Shown here: piece after piece, positions 1 to 11,500 of the stretch
How positions within the stretch are numbered: the first letter of the stretch is position 1
How the letters are laid out: the number at the start of each line of letters is the position of its first letter
NCBI GenBank assembly: GCA_009746045.1
Contig: RPFO01000166.1
Location: forward strand, 116,285 to 180,284
DNA from: Mesostigma viride
Taxonomy: Eukaryota; Streptophyta; Mesostigmatophyceae; Mesostigmatales; Mesostigmataceae
Length of the DNA stretch: 64,000 nt
Reading direction: 5' to 3'
Program-made: the position numbers and the translations under genes
The notes under the pieces: model-generated
Seen by the model: the letters and a program-made list of their open reading frames with translations, nothing else
Databases searched by the model: none
What the model was told of the DNA's origin: nothing

Positions 1-63
1 AGGGACGAAACGAACGGAAAGCGCAGCCTACTGGCTCATACTCGTGGGTCAAGATGGCGGCCT

Positions 64-426
64 ATGGGCCATACCATGCCAAGGCGGCCGCGTAAAGCGT
101 TTATGAACGGTGATTTTGAACGTGGCGTAAGAAAGAACCTGGCCACCACGCCGTTGGTGGTAGAAAACCCTTTAGGTCCTCCACCCCGTGGTCGGGGAAA
201 ACAACCACGTAAACAAAGAGCACACCATCCCAACGAGCCACCCACGTCAAAACGCAAGGTCTCTGCAACTCTTGGTGGAAGCGTTGTCGGTGAGGCTACG
301 GGTACTCCGAAGCGGGCCCGGGCCCGGGGCGGGTTCGTTGCTTCTCTTGGTCACGGCAACTGCCCTAGCAATGCCGCGTCTGCTCCAAGTGTTGGCAGTG
401 CTTCTTCGCAACCCCAACTCCCATGA
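64..426 (+). CDS. Hypothetical basic protein inside the left TIR
   Basis: A 120-codon ORF starts 22 bp inside the left inverted repeat. The product is rich in Arg, Lys, Pro and Gly, with clusters such as RRPRK, RGRGKQPRKQR and SKRK that would suit a nuclear, DNA-binding protein. Its stop overlaps the ATG of a second ORF (423-608) in another frame. That arrangement could equally be two frames of a decayed or spliced reading frame. I recognise no family. If real it would be a transposon accessory protein or a first exon; a chance ORF is also possible. Confidence 0.25.
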   Translation: MGHTMPRRPRKAFMNGDFERGVRKNLATTPLVVENPLGPPPRGRGKQPRKQRAHHPNEPPTSKRKVSATLGGSVVGEATGTPKRARARGGFVASLGHGNCPSNAASAPSVGSASSQPQLP

Positions 427-1489
427 GCGAATATGAAACTGCAACCTCAATGCACCTTCACGAGGTCAATGCCCTCATGGATCATTTGGAGGTATTTGCT
501 GGCAATGTTGCTAGCATGGCAGCGCTTGCTATGTGCATTAGGGAAGGTGCAACTTCTATGCACCACAGGCTGCCTACATCCTTTGCGGCACATCCATCTT
601 CACGTTAACAATCCTAAGCGGGACAACATGTGTATCCTGGCTACATTTCATCTGTGTTTGTTGTAAGTTGGTGCGTTTCCTCGGCAAAACTTCGTATCAA
701 CATTGAACATCTTCTTGCCGTAGTGTAATGTGAGTATCTCAAACATATGTGCCGGGCCATTGTCTTGCTCCCGAACATTTTGCGGTGTTTGGCTTTAAGC
801 CCTATAATGGAATGTTGGAGTTGTGGTGTCCATTGTAGTGCTTGTTGGCTGCCTCCATGATCGTGAGATGTGGCCTTGAATCTCATGTGTGTATTTTCTT
901 TCAACGATGGACTTGAGTTCTTGGTTTCTTTGCGTTACTTATACATGTGGCGCCAACTCCTCCCAAATGTACAAGGCCACCCCCAGACATGCAACCATGC
1001 CCTAGTCTCCACACTTGCAGGTGCGGCGCATGGTGGACGGACCTACGTGGCGCTGCATGCGACATATCTTCTTGCTGCTGCGGACCGGCTACTATTGCTA
1101 CACTTATCATCAAGGATGTGGCATATCAGTGGTGCCATCATCATAATTCTTGGCAACGTTTGAAGCTCAATCAGCCATCATGGTGTGGACAGTAGGTCTA
1201 GTGGCCCTTGCTTGCGATGGAGCCGTGGTGCCATCACTTCCCCCGGTGGACATCTGTGCTTCCCATCAGTTCCAACGTTCACTACATGTGTTGAGCCGCT
1301 CATGTTGACGGTGGTTCAACCATGGTTGAAGCTAGCCTGAAGTGGCTGGTTTGGCATGTGCCGATTTAGTGGCTAGACGAGTAGTGGGCTCTCAACCCAC
1401 TCGGGTGCAAAAAGCGAATCTTCACTGGTAGTTTGACATGTCCGGCTTTGTTGGTGAAAGCTCGTGTAGGCTGTCCAACTGAGTGGTGG

Positions 1490-1682
1490 TTTCAATGGCC
1501 GCCGCCGCCTCCTCCGGGCCGCTGCCGCCTCCGGGCCGCCGCTGCTGCCGCCGCCTCCGGGCCGCCGCCGCCGCCTCCTCCTTTGGGCCGCCGCTGCCCC
1601 CTCCTCCGGGCCGCCGCTGCCGCCGCCGCCTCCTTTGGGCCGCCACCGCCTTAGCCGGGCCGCCGCCGCCGCTGGCGTTGGG
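1490..1682. repeat. GCC/GCT-rich imperfect trinucleotide tract
   Basis: About 190 bases of imperfect CCGCCGCTGCC-type repeats interspersed with TCCGGGCC and TTTGGGCC blocks. All frames are open but give only low-complexity Pro/Ala/Arg or Gly/Ala translations, so no gene is called. The flanks (610-1489 and 1683-2429) show no recognisable gene. Confidence 0.7.
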
Positions 1683-2429
1683 TAGTGCCATGCATTGTGG
1701 TACCAACCCAAGGTTGCTGTGGGAGTTCCCTTAAACCCTGAGTGCCCCCCCTCAGGATAACATTACTGGATGTTCCCTAGCAACCGCCACCATTAGGGAG
1801 GACAGTCAATACTTGCTGACCCACATTTGCTTGACATGTCAATATGTAACAACCAAATCTGACTTGTTGTTACATCCTGAGTTTTGTAATAGTTTGGGAT
1901 TTTATTTGAGGCCTTTTGGATGAGTATTGAGCTAGTTATGAGGTTTCCCACGTGCAGAGATATTTCGAGACCTGGACTTTGTCAACTGACTTGTTTAGAC
2001 CCTCATTGGTCGTGGCCTGATCCACGTGGGGTTATTAGTTGGTCGGTTCTGCCAAGTCTTGCCTAGATATTTTAGGACTCCAATGCTTATCAAGATTCGG
2101 TGATTCCACGTCTGGATTATGCCAGGCTGGTTTGTGTGCTCTTGTGTTACGTGTCTAGTTAGAGGGACGAAAGAATCTTACCTTGTGATGCTGTAACCTG
2201 ATTGGTCCATTTCAGGCTAACGGTGGAGCATGCTCGACATGCACGTTGAGATTAGGACGTATGGGTTGCCATTGCTGGAACGTTTGTTGTGATCTAATCT
2301 AACATGGTACAATAAGGTTCGCATAATTCATCCATCCTCAAAGCCTCTTGCTCGTTGACCACTTTCAGTTCCACAGAAGTAGTCAAGGATATTACTTGTC
2401 TAACTTACTGAGATAACTAGACACAATTA

Positions 2430-2499
2430 TCAAGGAGACAATTATATTTCTTGATCAACGCATCTCTCGATTTCTGGCCTGCGCTGGTTGTCTCCTTGA
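2430..2499. mobile_element. Internally deleted MITE of the TCAAGGAGACAAC family
   Basis: The piece begins TCAAGGAGACAA after a TA and ends TTGTCTCCTTGA before a TA, matching the ends of the complete element at 55500-56551. Sequence next to the right end also matches that element's arm. A direct repeat of TATTTCTTGATCAACGCAT lies once inside (from 2445) and once just outside (from about 2500), suggesting rearrangement. A further left-end fragment of the family is at 3833-3870. Confidence 0.6.
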
Positions 2500-2599
2500 T
2501 ATTTCTTGATCAACGCATTGCGGTCCAATGTGGTGTGATCAATTGTTTCTTAAGCCGCGGTATGATTGTGTGCACGAGTTTAATTCGTCAACCCCGATG

Positions 2600-2890
2600 G
2601 ATTCGATTGACTAGATTAAGTGAGACAACTATGCATGCCTGTCACCAACTACGTTCAGATGTTGCTGGACGACCTAGTGGTCCCAGCCCAGTTTGAGCAC
2701 CGCATACACTCTCTCTCCCGTCTTTGGACTGTCATGCAGGACAAGACGCGGTGGAAGAAGATTGTCAAGGCGCACACGCCCGACCCTGTGGGCAAGCCAC
2801 CTCCCCCAAGCGGAGGAGGCGTTTTGATGAGTAGTGTAGTTAGGATTTTCTAGATAGCCTAGCGTTAGTATAGTTCGATTACGCGGCTTC
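2600..2890 (+). pseudogene. Non-LTR retrotransposon ORF2 C-terminal fragment and 3' UTR
   Basis: The + strand encodes a stretch with RWKKIVKAHTPDPVGK near its end and a stop at 2851. It corresponds to the C-termini of retroelement fragments on the minus strand at 56556-56640 and 55910-56090, and loosely to the PPPVGK ending of the full-length copy at 20.7 kb. The 3' UTR with GATTTTCTAGATAG and GTTCGATT is shared with the minus-strand copy near 55.9 kb. There is no RT core; this is a severely 5'-truncated copy. Confidence 0.65.
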
Positions 2891-2984
2891 CTCCACCCCA
2901 TCCATCATGGAATATGTGCTACATGACCTCCCCACGGAGGCATGTTATAATTTAATTTAATTTTTTAACTATGCATGCCTGAGA

Positions 2985-3452
2985 TGGATTAATTAATTTA
3001 CTAATTAAAATCGTGCTAGCTCCCGTTTGGGAGCTAGTCATGGAGCATTAATCGCGACGGATGGATGGATGGATGGATGGATGGATGGATGGATGGATGG
3101 ATGGATGGATGGATGGATGGATGGATGGATGGATGGATGGATGGATGGATGGATGGATGGATGGATGGATGGATGGATGGATGGATGGGGGTGGGTGGGT
3201 GGGTGGGTGGGTGGGTGGGTGGGTGGGTGGGTGGGTGGGTGGGTGGGTGGGTGGGTGGGTGGGTGGGTGGGTGGGTGGGTGGGTGGGTGGGTGGGTGGGT
3301 GGGTGGGTGGGTGGGTGGGTGGGTGGGTGGGTGGGTGGGTGGGTGGGTGGGTGGGTGGGTGGGTGGGTGGGTGGGTGGGTGGGTGGGTGGGTGGGTGGGT
3401 GGGTGGGTGGGTGGGTGGGTGGGTGGGTGGGTGGGTGGGTGGGTGTGTGTGT

Positions 3453-3516
<64 letters not shown>

Positions 3517-3640
3517 GGTGGATGGATGGATGGATGGATGGATGGATGGATGGATGGGTGCACACAATCCAACCCGTCTATTCTATCTAGTAACAAACAA
3601 TCCTATTAGTCTATCTTATCTAGCTAGAGTGTGCCAGACC
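2985..3640 (-). mobile_element. LINE 3' end with hugely expanded internal microsatellite
   Basis: Read on the minus strand, this has a 3' UTR ending GGATTGTGTGCACCC, then a long ATCC/ACCC/AC compound array, then a module containing TTAATGCTCCATGA and an inverted CTCCC/GGGAG hairpin, then an AATTAATTAAT tail. The same order (GTGCACCC, ATCC repeats, hairpin module, TTAA or similar tail) is seen at 20.89-20.97 kb and 23.90-24.63 kb on the + strand. No coding sequence of this copy remains. Confidence 0.75.
3057..3557. repeat. Compound microsatellite (GGAT)n-(GGGT)n-(GT)n-(GGGT)n-(GGAT)n
   Basis: Blocks read on + are GGAT about 3057-3187, GGGT about 3188-3444, GT to about 3508, a short GGGT, then GGAT to 3557. 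It lies where other copies of the same retroelement carry only (ATCC)n. The GGGT block could form G-quadruplexes on the + strand. The long ORFs through it are repeat artefacts. Confidence 0.95.
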
Positions 3641-4900
3641 CTAGGAGTCTTGCCTAGATATATACTCACTAGTAGATATGCTCTAGTTGTCTCACATCAT
3701 TGTCTCACTTAATAATTAATATGTGTGAATGCACGTAGTTTCACTTGATAATGACCAACTAGTGGCCGGGAGTACCTGTTCACGTGCCCCATTGAGGGCT
3801 TATATATGTCGTCGAGGCAAGAAGCAACCATTTATCAAGGAGACAATGCAACAACCAGCGCAGGCCAGATAATTTATACCAAGTCCTCAATTTGCATGAT
3901 TTTTCAATTGCTCCTTATCCAATTACAATTTACAACACATACGCATGAATCATAGAGCTTTGTGTGCTACAACGCAGACAGTTCTGGCGCTCCCGGTCGT
4001 CATCTTGCCGACACCGGGCCACTGCGGTTGTCACCCGGCACCCCTCACCCCACCCCACTGCACAGCAAAAACCTGCTTCCTAGAATTGGCCTGCAGCCGA
4101 GAAGGGCGCCAATGCCGTGTAGAAACTCATGATGTGAACGGCATGTGGTCAGTGGTCACAAGCGCCAAGGACACCTAGTGGCCTTTACCTGCCCCAAACC
4201 ACAACATCCCAAGCATGCCTTTATCTGCGGAGCAGCTGATCCTGAAGTGGCAACCCCGCCCTTACGACACATAACACCGACCATGCCACCATGGGACCTG
4301 CGTCCTGCAATAAAATATTTGCCTAAATATCGTCGTCTTGTGCCCGCACGTCCATGGAGGTTGAAATTACTTATTAACATGCGAATATAATCAATCGGAG
4401 GCATGAAAATTGTTGCGCACAACCCGCCGGATTCCCTCCACAGCACAGCCGAAGGAACCAATCTAACAGCCCTGTTTTCTTGACTACTGAGTTTGTCCTA
4501 CCAGCTAGCACCGCAACGCAATACTAATTCGGCCGTTGATCGACATTTCCCCAGCCTACTTGACTGGAACAGATGCCGCTAAATTCTTTCGGTCCGTCAA
4601 TTCTTTTGGTGTGGAGTTGAATTTATTCTACTAGGCCAAAGTCCCCCCGCGGCTCGCGCCCTGGCCATGGTGAAATTGGTGATGGACTTAGAAGTTTTCT
4701 GCCTTCCATCCTGTGGCGAGGCTCCGCTTGGCAGTTGACGCGCCAGCATTTTCTTCTGTCATTTGTACTTACGCACCATAAGTTTACGCGCCGGGGCGCG
4801 TGCGATCGATACAGTAGACTTAGCAGTTCGCACAGGCATGTGCGTCGGCGCCCTCCGTAGTATGAGCCAGTAGGCTGCGCTTTCCGTTCGTTTCGTCCCT

Positions 4901-5523
4901 GATCACAATGTTTCCGGCTCATGCCGCCGCGTCTGCAAGCGTTACCCGTATTTATCGGCCCACACCGTTCCTTTCGCAAGCGTTACCCGTATTTATCGAC
5001 GCGTACCGTAGCCTCTTGTCATTGTCATCTGTCATCGGGTGCGCCCAGCACCGGATGCGATTTCCAAAAACCCTCAGTTTCATTTAATAAGATCCTACAG
5101 CTCTCAACTTTAAGATCGTCAGCCCTGGGTCGGCCGGACCCCAATCTTAGACGTGTGGGGGCACCGTACTGTACAGTACAGTCCAACTTCCTCCACCCTT
5201 GATTCCTCCCGGCTCTCGAGTCCGGAGTCCCGGACGGCTCCTCCCATTCGCGAGGTGGAGGGGCTGGAGGCTGCCAATCACCGTGGGACTGGTTGCATGG
5301 CACCGTCCCACCGAGCGACCAACCTGATGAAGCATGATGATTGCCCGAAGCCGGGATCAGGACGGCTCCGCGCATCTCGTACTTCAAACAATAATTAAAT
5401 TCGGTGGTCTCTACAAACAATTTCGCCATTTGTGCACGGAAGGTGACCCAAGCAAGCACTTTTTGGTGCCGCCATCACCTGCATCACGTGATCGGGGTCG
5501 GATGAGCGTGCAAAATTGATGAG
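4901..5523 (+). promoter_or_regulatory. Upstream region of the subtilase gene with a 23-bp direct repeat
   Basis: This stretch lies between the right inverted repeat and the subtilase ATG. A 23-bp sequence starting GCAAGCGTTACCCGTA occurs at 4935-4957 and again at 4976-4998, a 41-bp period. It could be a duplicated cis element or simply a local duplication. No convincing TATA box was identified. The inverted repeat ends only about 0.6 kb before the start codon. Confidence 0.35.
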
Positions 5524-8500
5524 ATGAGGAGGGTCCTGGCATTGCTCGTACTGGTCGCCGCGGTGCTCGGCCCCAGCTGCTCCATCAATGCGGCGCCACT
5601 CGGCACGAGCGTTGGTGGAGCTGGCGTCAAGTATTCGGCCACGGAACTTCGGGGAAATGCAAATGTCGAGCAATTGCAGAAGGTTCTCGGCATAGTGCGC
5701 AAGGCGGAAAGTGCTAAGACGTCGGTGCACCCTCTGCTGGCGCAGTTCTACGATGCTCTCCTCGAAGCGGAATTCTCGGCATCTGTTGAAGATGCCGTTA
5801 GTAATGGCGCCAAAAGGGGGGCAAAGTCTTCTCAGGGGGCAACAGCTGAAACCTCATTCTTGGATTTCCTCCTCAAGGCCATGGGTCGAAAAGTATCCGA
5901 TGCCAGTCCGCAGGGAAAATCTTTGAACGGCAAGCGGGACACCCATGCAGGCAAGCATGGTTCCTCCCGATCCGACAAACCGACGGCTGACTCCGATGCC
6001 GCGTCGACGGAGCGCGTCGAGATCCGCGTGGAAGGCGTGCTCAAGTCGCAGGCGGACGCGGACAAGGTCAGGGAGCACCTGGACGACGGGTGCGGGGCGA
6101 TGGACGTGACCATCCGCGGCCGCGGCGTCTACGCCTGGATCCCCGCCGAGAGCGTCCCTTGCCTCGCCTCGGTCGTAGGCGTGCAGTCATGGCTCCCCTC
6201 CCTGGCCTTCCACCACCAGGCCAGCACCGGGCCGGTCCTCTCCCAGGGACTCCAGGCCATGCGTGCCGGCGTGGTCCGCTCCCACTGGAACCTCACCGGG
6301 AGTGGCATCAAGGTCGGCATCCTCTCGGGCTCCTTTGATGCTTGCGGCTGTCAGACGGCCCCCTCCCAGGCAGCCGGCGAACTCCCCCTGGATCTCCAAA
6401 TCCTGGCCGACTACACGGACCCTGGACCGTCGGATGAGGGCCGAGCGATGGCCGAGATCATCCATGACGTGGCCCCGGGCGCCAGCATCGTGTTCCACAC
6501 GGCCTTGGGCAGCCAGGTGGCGTTTGCGGACGCGATCACCACCCTCTTCCACGCCGGCTGCCACATCCTGGTCGACGACGTGCTTTACGCCACGGAACCT
6601 GTGTACTTCGATGGCACTATTGCCGCCGCTGTGAATGCTGCCACCAAGAGCGGCGGCGCGGTCTACGTGTCGGCCGCGGGGAACTTCGGCGACAACTCGT
6701 ACGAGGGGCCGTTCACGCCACTTGGCGGCACGGGGCCGGCCCACGACTTCGACCCATCAACCAATGAGTCATCGACGCTCACCCTCACTGGCGACTTTGC
6801 TGCCGCGCCCGTGTGCGTCGTGCTCCAGTGGGAGTGCGAGTGGGCGACCCAGGGACCATGGGTGGCCAAGGGGCAGTCCAGCAGCGCCGGCGGTGGCGGC
6901 GGCGGCGGGTGCATGTCCGACCTGGACCTGTCCATCGAAGCAATCGAGTTGGAGGGTTGGGACTCCCATTCGGATAACATCGGGGGCGACCCGGTCGAGC
7001 TGATCTGCCTCCAGACGAACTCCACGCGCGTGTCCATCTCGGTCACCCTGGTCGCAGGGGACCCCCCGCCCAACCTCAAGATCATCGTGCTCTCCTCCTC
7101 GGTACACCTCGCGCCCCCCCCCGGTGGCACCGGTTCCTCCACCGTGGTGGGTCACGCGGCGGCAGAATCAGCGATCTCGGTCGGCGCGGCGTTCTACAAT
7201 GACACGCCCGCGTGGAACCCGGACCTCCGCGCCGCCCGCCTTGAGCCGTTCAGCTCTAAGGGAGGCACACGCATCCTGTACGATGAGGCTGGGAATTCCC
7301 TGGGGCCAGAGGGGGTGGTTCGGCAGACGCCGACGGTGGTCGGACCGGACGGGGGCAACGCCACGTTTACGTTCCCCATCGGTTTTGACGTGCAAATCAA
7401 GGGCGTCCCAACGAGTTTCTTTGGGACATCGGCGGCGGCGGCGCACGTTGCTGGCGTGCTCGCCCTGTACATGGGCGCAATCGGCTCGGTCATGGCGCTG
7501 CCGACGCCCGCATCCGTGAAATCCCTCGTCGAATCCGTCGCGCTGAACATGAGCGACCCTGCAGGTTATGACGCGTGGACCGGGTTCGGGTTCCTCGACG
7601 GCCTGGTCCTGTTTGAGTACTCGGCGATCACCCTGAGGGAGTCGGACCGCGGGGCACTTCTGGCGTTCCTCGACGGTATCGACACCGATGTGGCCAAGCG
7701 CGTCCTCCCCGATTGGTCGGATGACCCGGTTTCGGACGTGTGCACGTGGACAGGTGTCACGTGCTCGAGCGGCTACCCGTACGTGGTGGTGGAGTTGGAC
7801 CTGGCCGGGATGGGCCTGCGGGGGGTGGTCTCGCCCGTCGCAGGGGGGGTCACGCAGATCACGGCGAGCATGCGCAGGCTGGACATCTCCCACAACATAT
7901 TGTCGGGGAGCCTTCCGCCCGAGTTCTCTCGGATGACGCGCCTGGAGACGCTGTGAGTTGTTGGGGAGTGGATGGACTATATGCTGTTTTGAAAGAATGT
8001 CACACAGCAAAAGAGGGCACGACTTGTGAGAAAGAGGGTGCGAACGAGAGAGAGAAGGTTATAGGGCCTGGTGTGTTATCCGCGACCCCGGGTGGGCACC
8101 CTGTGTGTTTTTCGGTAGTGAACGCTGTGGGGCAGATGGGTGAGAAGAGGCAAGGAATGGGTGGAGCACCACCCACACTACGTTGCGCTTCTGTGAAGTA
8201 TTTCCTAGGGGCTAGTTATATTTATTAGTTGGTATATTTATTATTTGGTATATTTATTATTGCTGCATGTCAGATACATCATCCTACCCGACTCAGTCCG
8301 GAACCTGTTTGCTTGTGTGCAGCCGCGTTGGGATGAATCATATTTGTGTATATTTTGCGAGGGACGGGAAAAGCAGCGAGGGAACGTCGATACAGGAGAT
8401 CTGACGTCATACGTCACACGTTTGGGGATGCGCCGGTGCGGTGGGTCGGTGCGGGGGAATGTGGGCGGATGGGTAAGGACTAAGTAAAGGTTGGAACAAG

Positions 8501-11500
8501 AAAAGGTGGGCAGGATGTGAAAGTCATTCAACAGCTTGTGTTCACCCTGCGACTGGGATGCAACCCCAGTTTATTGTATTAGTTATCCAATAGCGTGCGT
8601 TGCTAGCCACGGGGACGCGTTCCTAGCGCATCCCTTACATTTCAGGACATGTACCCAGCCTGGTGGGCCGGGCAGGATCTCTTTCGACGTGATCTTGACA
8701 TCGGATGTCTGCTTATGCCCCCCACTGCTTGCACCCCTAGTGCTCATCATCGCCCTGCTACTCAAGTGGGCAATTTCGTAGTATGACTCACGTTATGCCA
8801 GCCAATACGTGCACACGTCAACCTACGCGGAAACCGGCTGGTGCCTTACGCTGGCATCTGTCACACTCCCTCCTGCTTGCATCTGCACCAACCGTCACCC
8901 GTTTGGGAGCAGCATGCACAGGAATGAATGGCTTGCTGTCCCCTTTCTGCTTCAACTCGTGCAACTTCTGCCTGCAACCATGTACTGCTCGTCGCGTCAC
9001 CTGCTACCCACGGATAGATAAGCACTCTTTGCCTCCCATACCATTATCTGATGGCTGTATCGTTACTGCTCGCATCACGTGTCTGTGTCTGCCTGCTGCA
9101 TCGTTACTGCTCGCATCCCTAGCCTACCCATCATCGGCTGCGGCGATGTCCACAGGGAGGACCCGACTACCCACTTGCATGCCCTCTTCCTTGCTTGCAT
9201 CCTGCTTACCGCCTGGTTACCAACTTGCTTACCACCCAACCGGATCATCTGTGCTTGCATCCCTATTGCTGGCTTACCTCTTGCGCTCCACCGTGGCATC
9301 TGTGCTTGCATCCGTACACCACCCCCTTTCACCCCGCAGCAACGTGAGGGGGAACCGCATCACGGGCACAATCCCCTTTTCGTTTGACACCCTGCGCCGC
9401 CTGACCAACCTCAACGTGAGGGACAACCCCGAGCTGGGCGGCTGCATCCCCTTCCACGTGGCCGCCGTGACCAACACCAGGGGGACCCGCATCCCCGGCG
9501 GTCTGGGCCGCATCTGCGGCGAGACGGAAGCCACGGCGATCCCTGTGCCCTCTCTTCCGTTCTCGTACCAGGCAGACACCCGTGGGTTCCGTTCTCAGTT
9601 TGACGCCGTGTCGAAGAGCGAGCCGTCGCCGCTGCCCCCGGCCGTCCAGAAGAAGCTCGAGAACATCGCCGAGGGGGGCAGCTCCCCCGGCGTGGTGTTT
9701 GAGTACGTGGCCAAGAGTAGTGGACCGGTCAACGTGTCGCTGTGCGCGGGCATGGGCGCCACGTTCGACACGTACTTGATGGTGTATGACGCGAACGGCG
9801 AATTTGGGCACCCGCGCGGCAATGATGACTGTGAGTGTCACGTATCGTTGCAGAGATCCGATGGGCCATGACTCCTGAGTAGGAAATAGCTGGCGCGTGG
9901 GTGAACGCACCTGGGTGGTAGGTGTCGGCGAATAGGTGTGTGTGTGGGGGGGGGGAAGCGGATAGATGGGTATCAGGGGAGCATTGTGCCACCTACTGAT
10001 TGCCATCGATTGGTACGCAGTACGCAGCTTCTATTTTTACTGGTAATCATCTGAACGGGTAGTGGGTGGGATCCTGTGCGTGGGTGGGCGTCAGGGAATA
10101 ATGGATGCTAGCGACTGTCAGGTCTCTGCTGCTGTGACAGGATGCCAGCGAGTGTGCTGACCAGGCGTCAGCTGGGGGGTGGGTTTCAGCAAATGGGTGG
10201 GTGCCTGGAGATTGCCCATCGCATGTCCCTGCTATATCCAGGCACAAGCGTTTCGCCGCGTGCAGTTGGCCTTTGCATTGACGTGACAGACATGGGCGCT
10301 ATGGCAGTGGACAAGTGGGTGGACTACCGTGAACAGCGGACTCCTGGATGCGTCCTCTCATCAATGATATATTATCATAATAGTGTGTGATGGTATATTT
10401 ACCATCATTGGTGCGGGAGGTACCACCGGGCCTCCATGCAAATATATAGACAGTCTTGCTGTGGGTTGTTGCCCCACATGTAGGGACATAAGGCCTAGGG
10501 TTCGGCATTGCCCACGCACATGTGGTCAGCGCTGATGGATAGAGGACTATGTGGCGGTCAGTAGCAACCAACCTAGGGATTGTAAATATGGTGAAAACCA
10601 TTGATATCAGACTTGCATCTTTCTGGAGCAACCATTGTAGGGACCATATGGTGCATCGTCATGGGGAAGCTAGGTGCATCATAGGAGGCGCATCATCATG
10701 GGCAAGCTAGGTGTCCAAAGGCAACGCCTTCTAAGGGGGTTGTTTTGCCCAGTTCGAAACCAACGTGCTATAGGACGATAAGAGGCGATATAATACTATG
10801 CGTGCAATGCGATCCAACTGGTGCAGTAACTACCTGGCAGTGAATTATCGTAGGGAGCAGCTGGCAGTCAGATGCCTTCGCTGTGCAACGCCGCCTGGCC
10901 CTATCGGGCGCCTTAAGTGTAGCCAGTATGTCAGGTTGCGAATCGAGGTCAATAAATTTGAAGGAAAACGGTTAGTGAATTGGCGCTGGTACCTCTAATC
11001 CTCCTTTTGAATTGTACCCCCAACACGCGGTGGCACAGGTTGAAATGGATCCCTTCACACGTCATGCTCTGTTGCCCACCCAGCCCCAACTAACCTGCCC
11101 TCTTGAAAAAAATGTCCACATAAATAACGAAAACAACCCAACCCAAACCAAACCAAACCAAACCAAACCAAACCAAACCAAACCAAACCAAACCAAACCA
11201 AACCAAACCAAACCAAACCAAACCAAACCAAACCAAACCAAACCAAACCAAACCAAACCAAACCAAACCAAACCAAACCAAACCAAACCAAACCAAACCA
11301 AACCAAACCAACGCAACGCAACACAAGGTAACAAAACGCAACCCCAACCCAATGCAATCCAACCCAACCCAATGCAATCCAACCCAACCCAACCCAACCC
11401 AACCCAACCCAACCCAACCCAACCCAACCCAACCCAACCCAACCCAACCCAACCCAACCCAACCCAACCCAACCCAACCCAACCCAACCCAACCCAACCC

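Larger units (their letters stand above)
1..4900. mobile_element. Region bounded by 42-bp perfect inverted repeats (probable nested DNA transposon)
   Basis: Bases 1-42 and 4859-4900 are perfect inverted complements, with outer ends AGGGACGAAACG and CGTTTCGTCCCT. This is the structure of a TIR transposon about 4.9 kb long. The left flank lies outside the window, so no target-site duplication can be tested and the TIR might extend further left. No transposase is recognisable inside. The interior holds an ORF next to the left TIR (64-426), a GCC-rich tract, a short TCAAGGAGACAA-type MITE, and retroelement 3' ends in both orientations. This reads as a non-autonomous element used as a landing site. 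The inverted repeat is seen directly; element identity is inferred. Confidence 0.6.

Noticed and set aside
3027-3712. Long overlapping ORFs rich in Met-Asp-Gly-Trp, Gly-Gly-Trp-Val or His-Pro repeats on both strands
   Set aside because: They are translations of the compound tetranucleotide microsatellite, open in several frames at once, with no non-repeat domain.
4590-4620. GTCCGTCAATTC, resembling a small-subunit rRNA universal site
   Set aside because: Only about a dozen bases match and the surroundings do not resemble rRNA.
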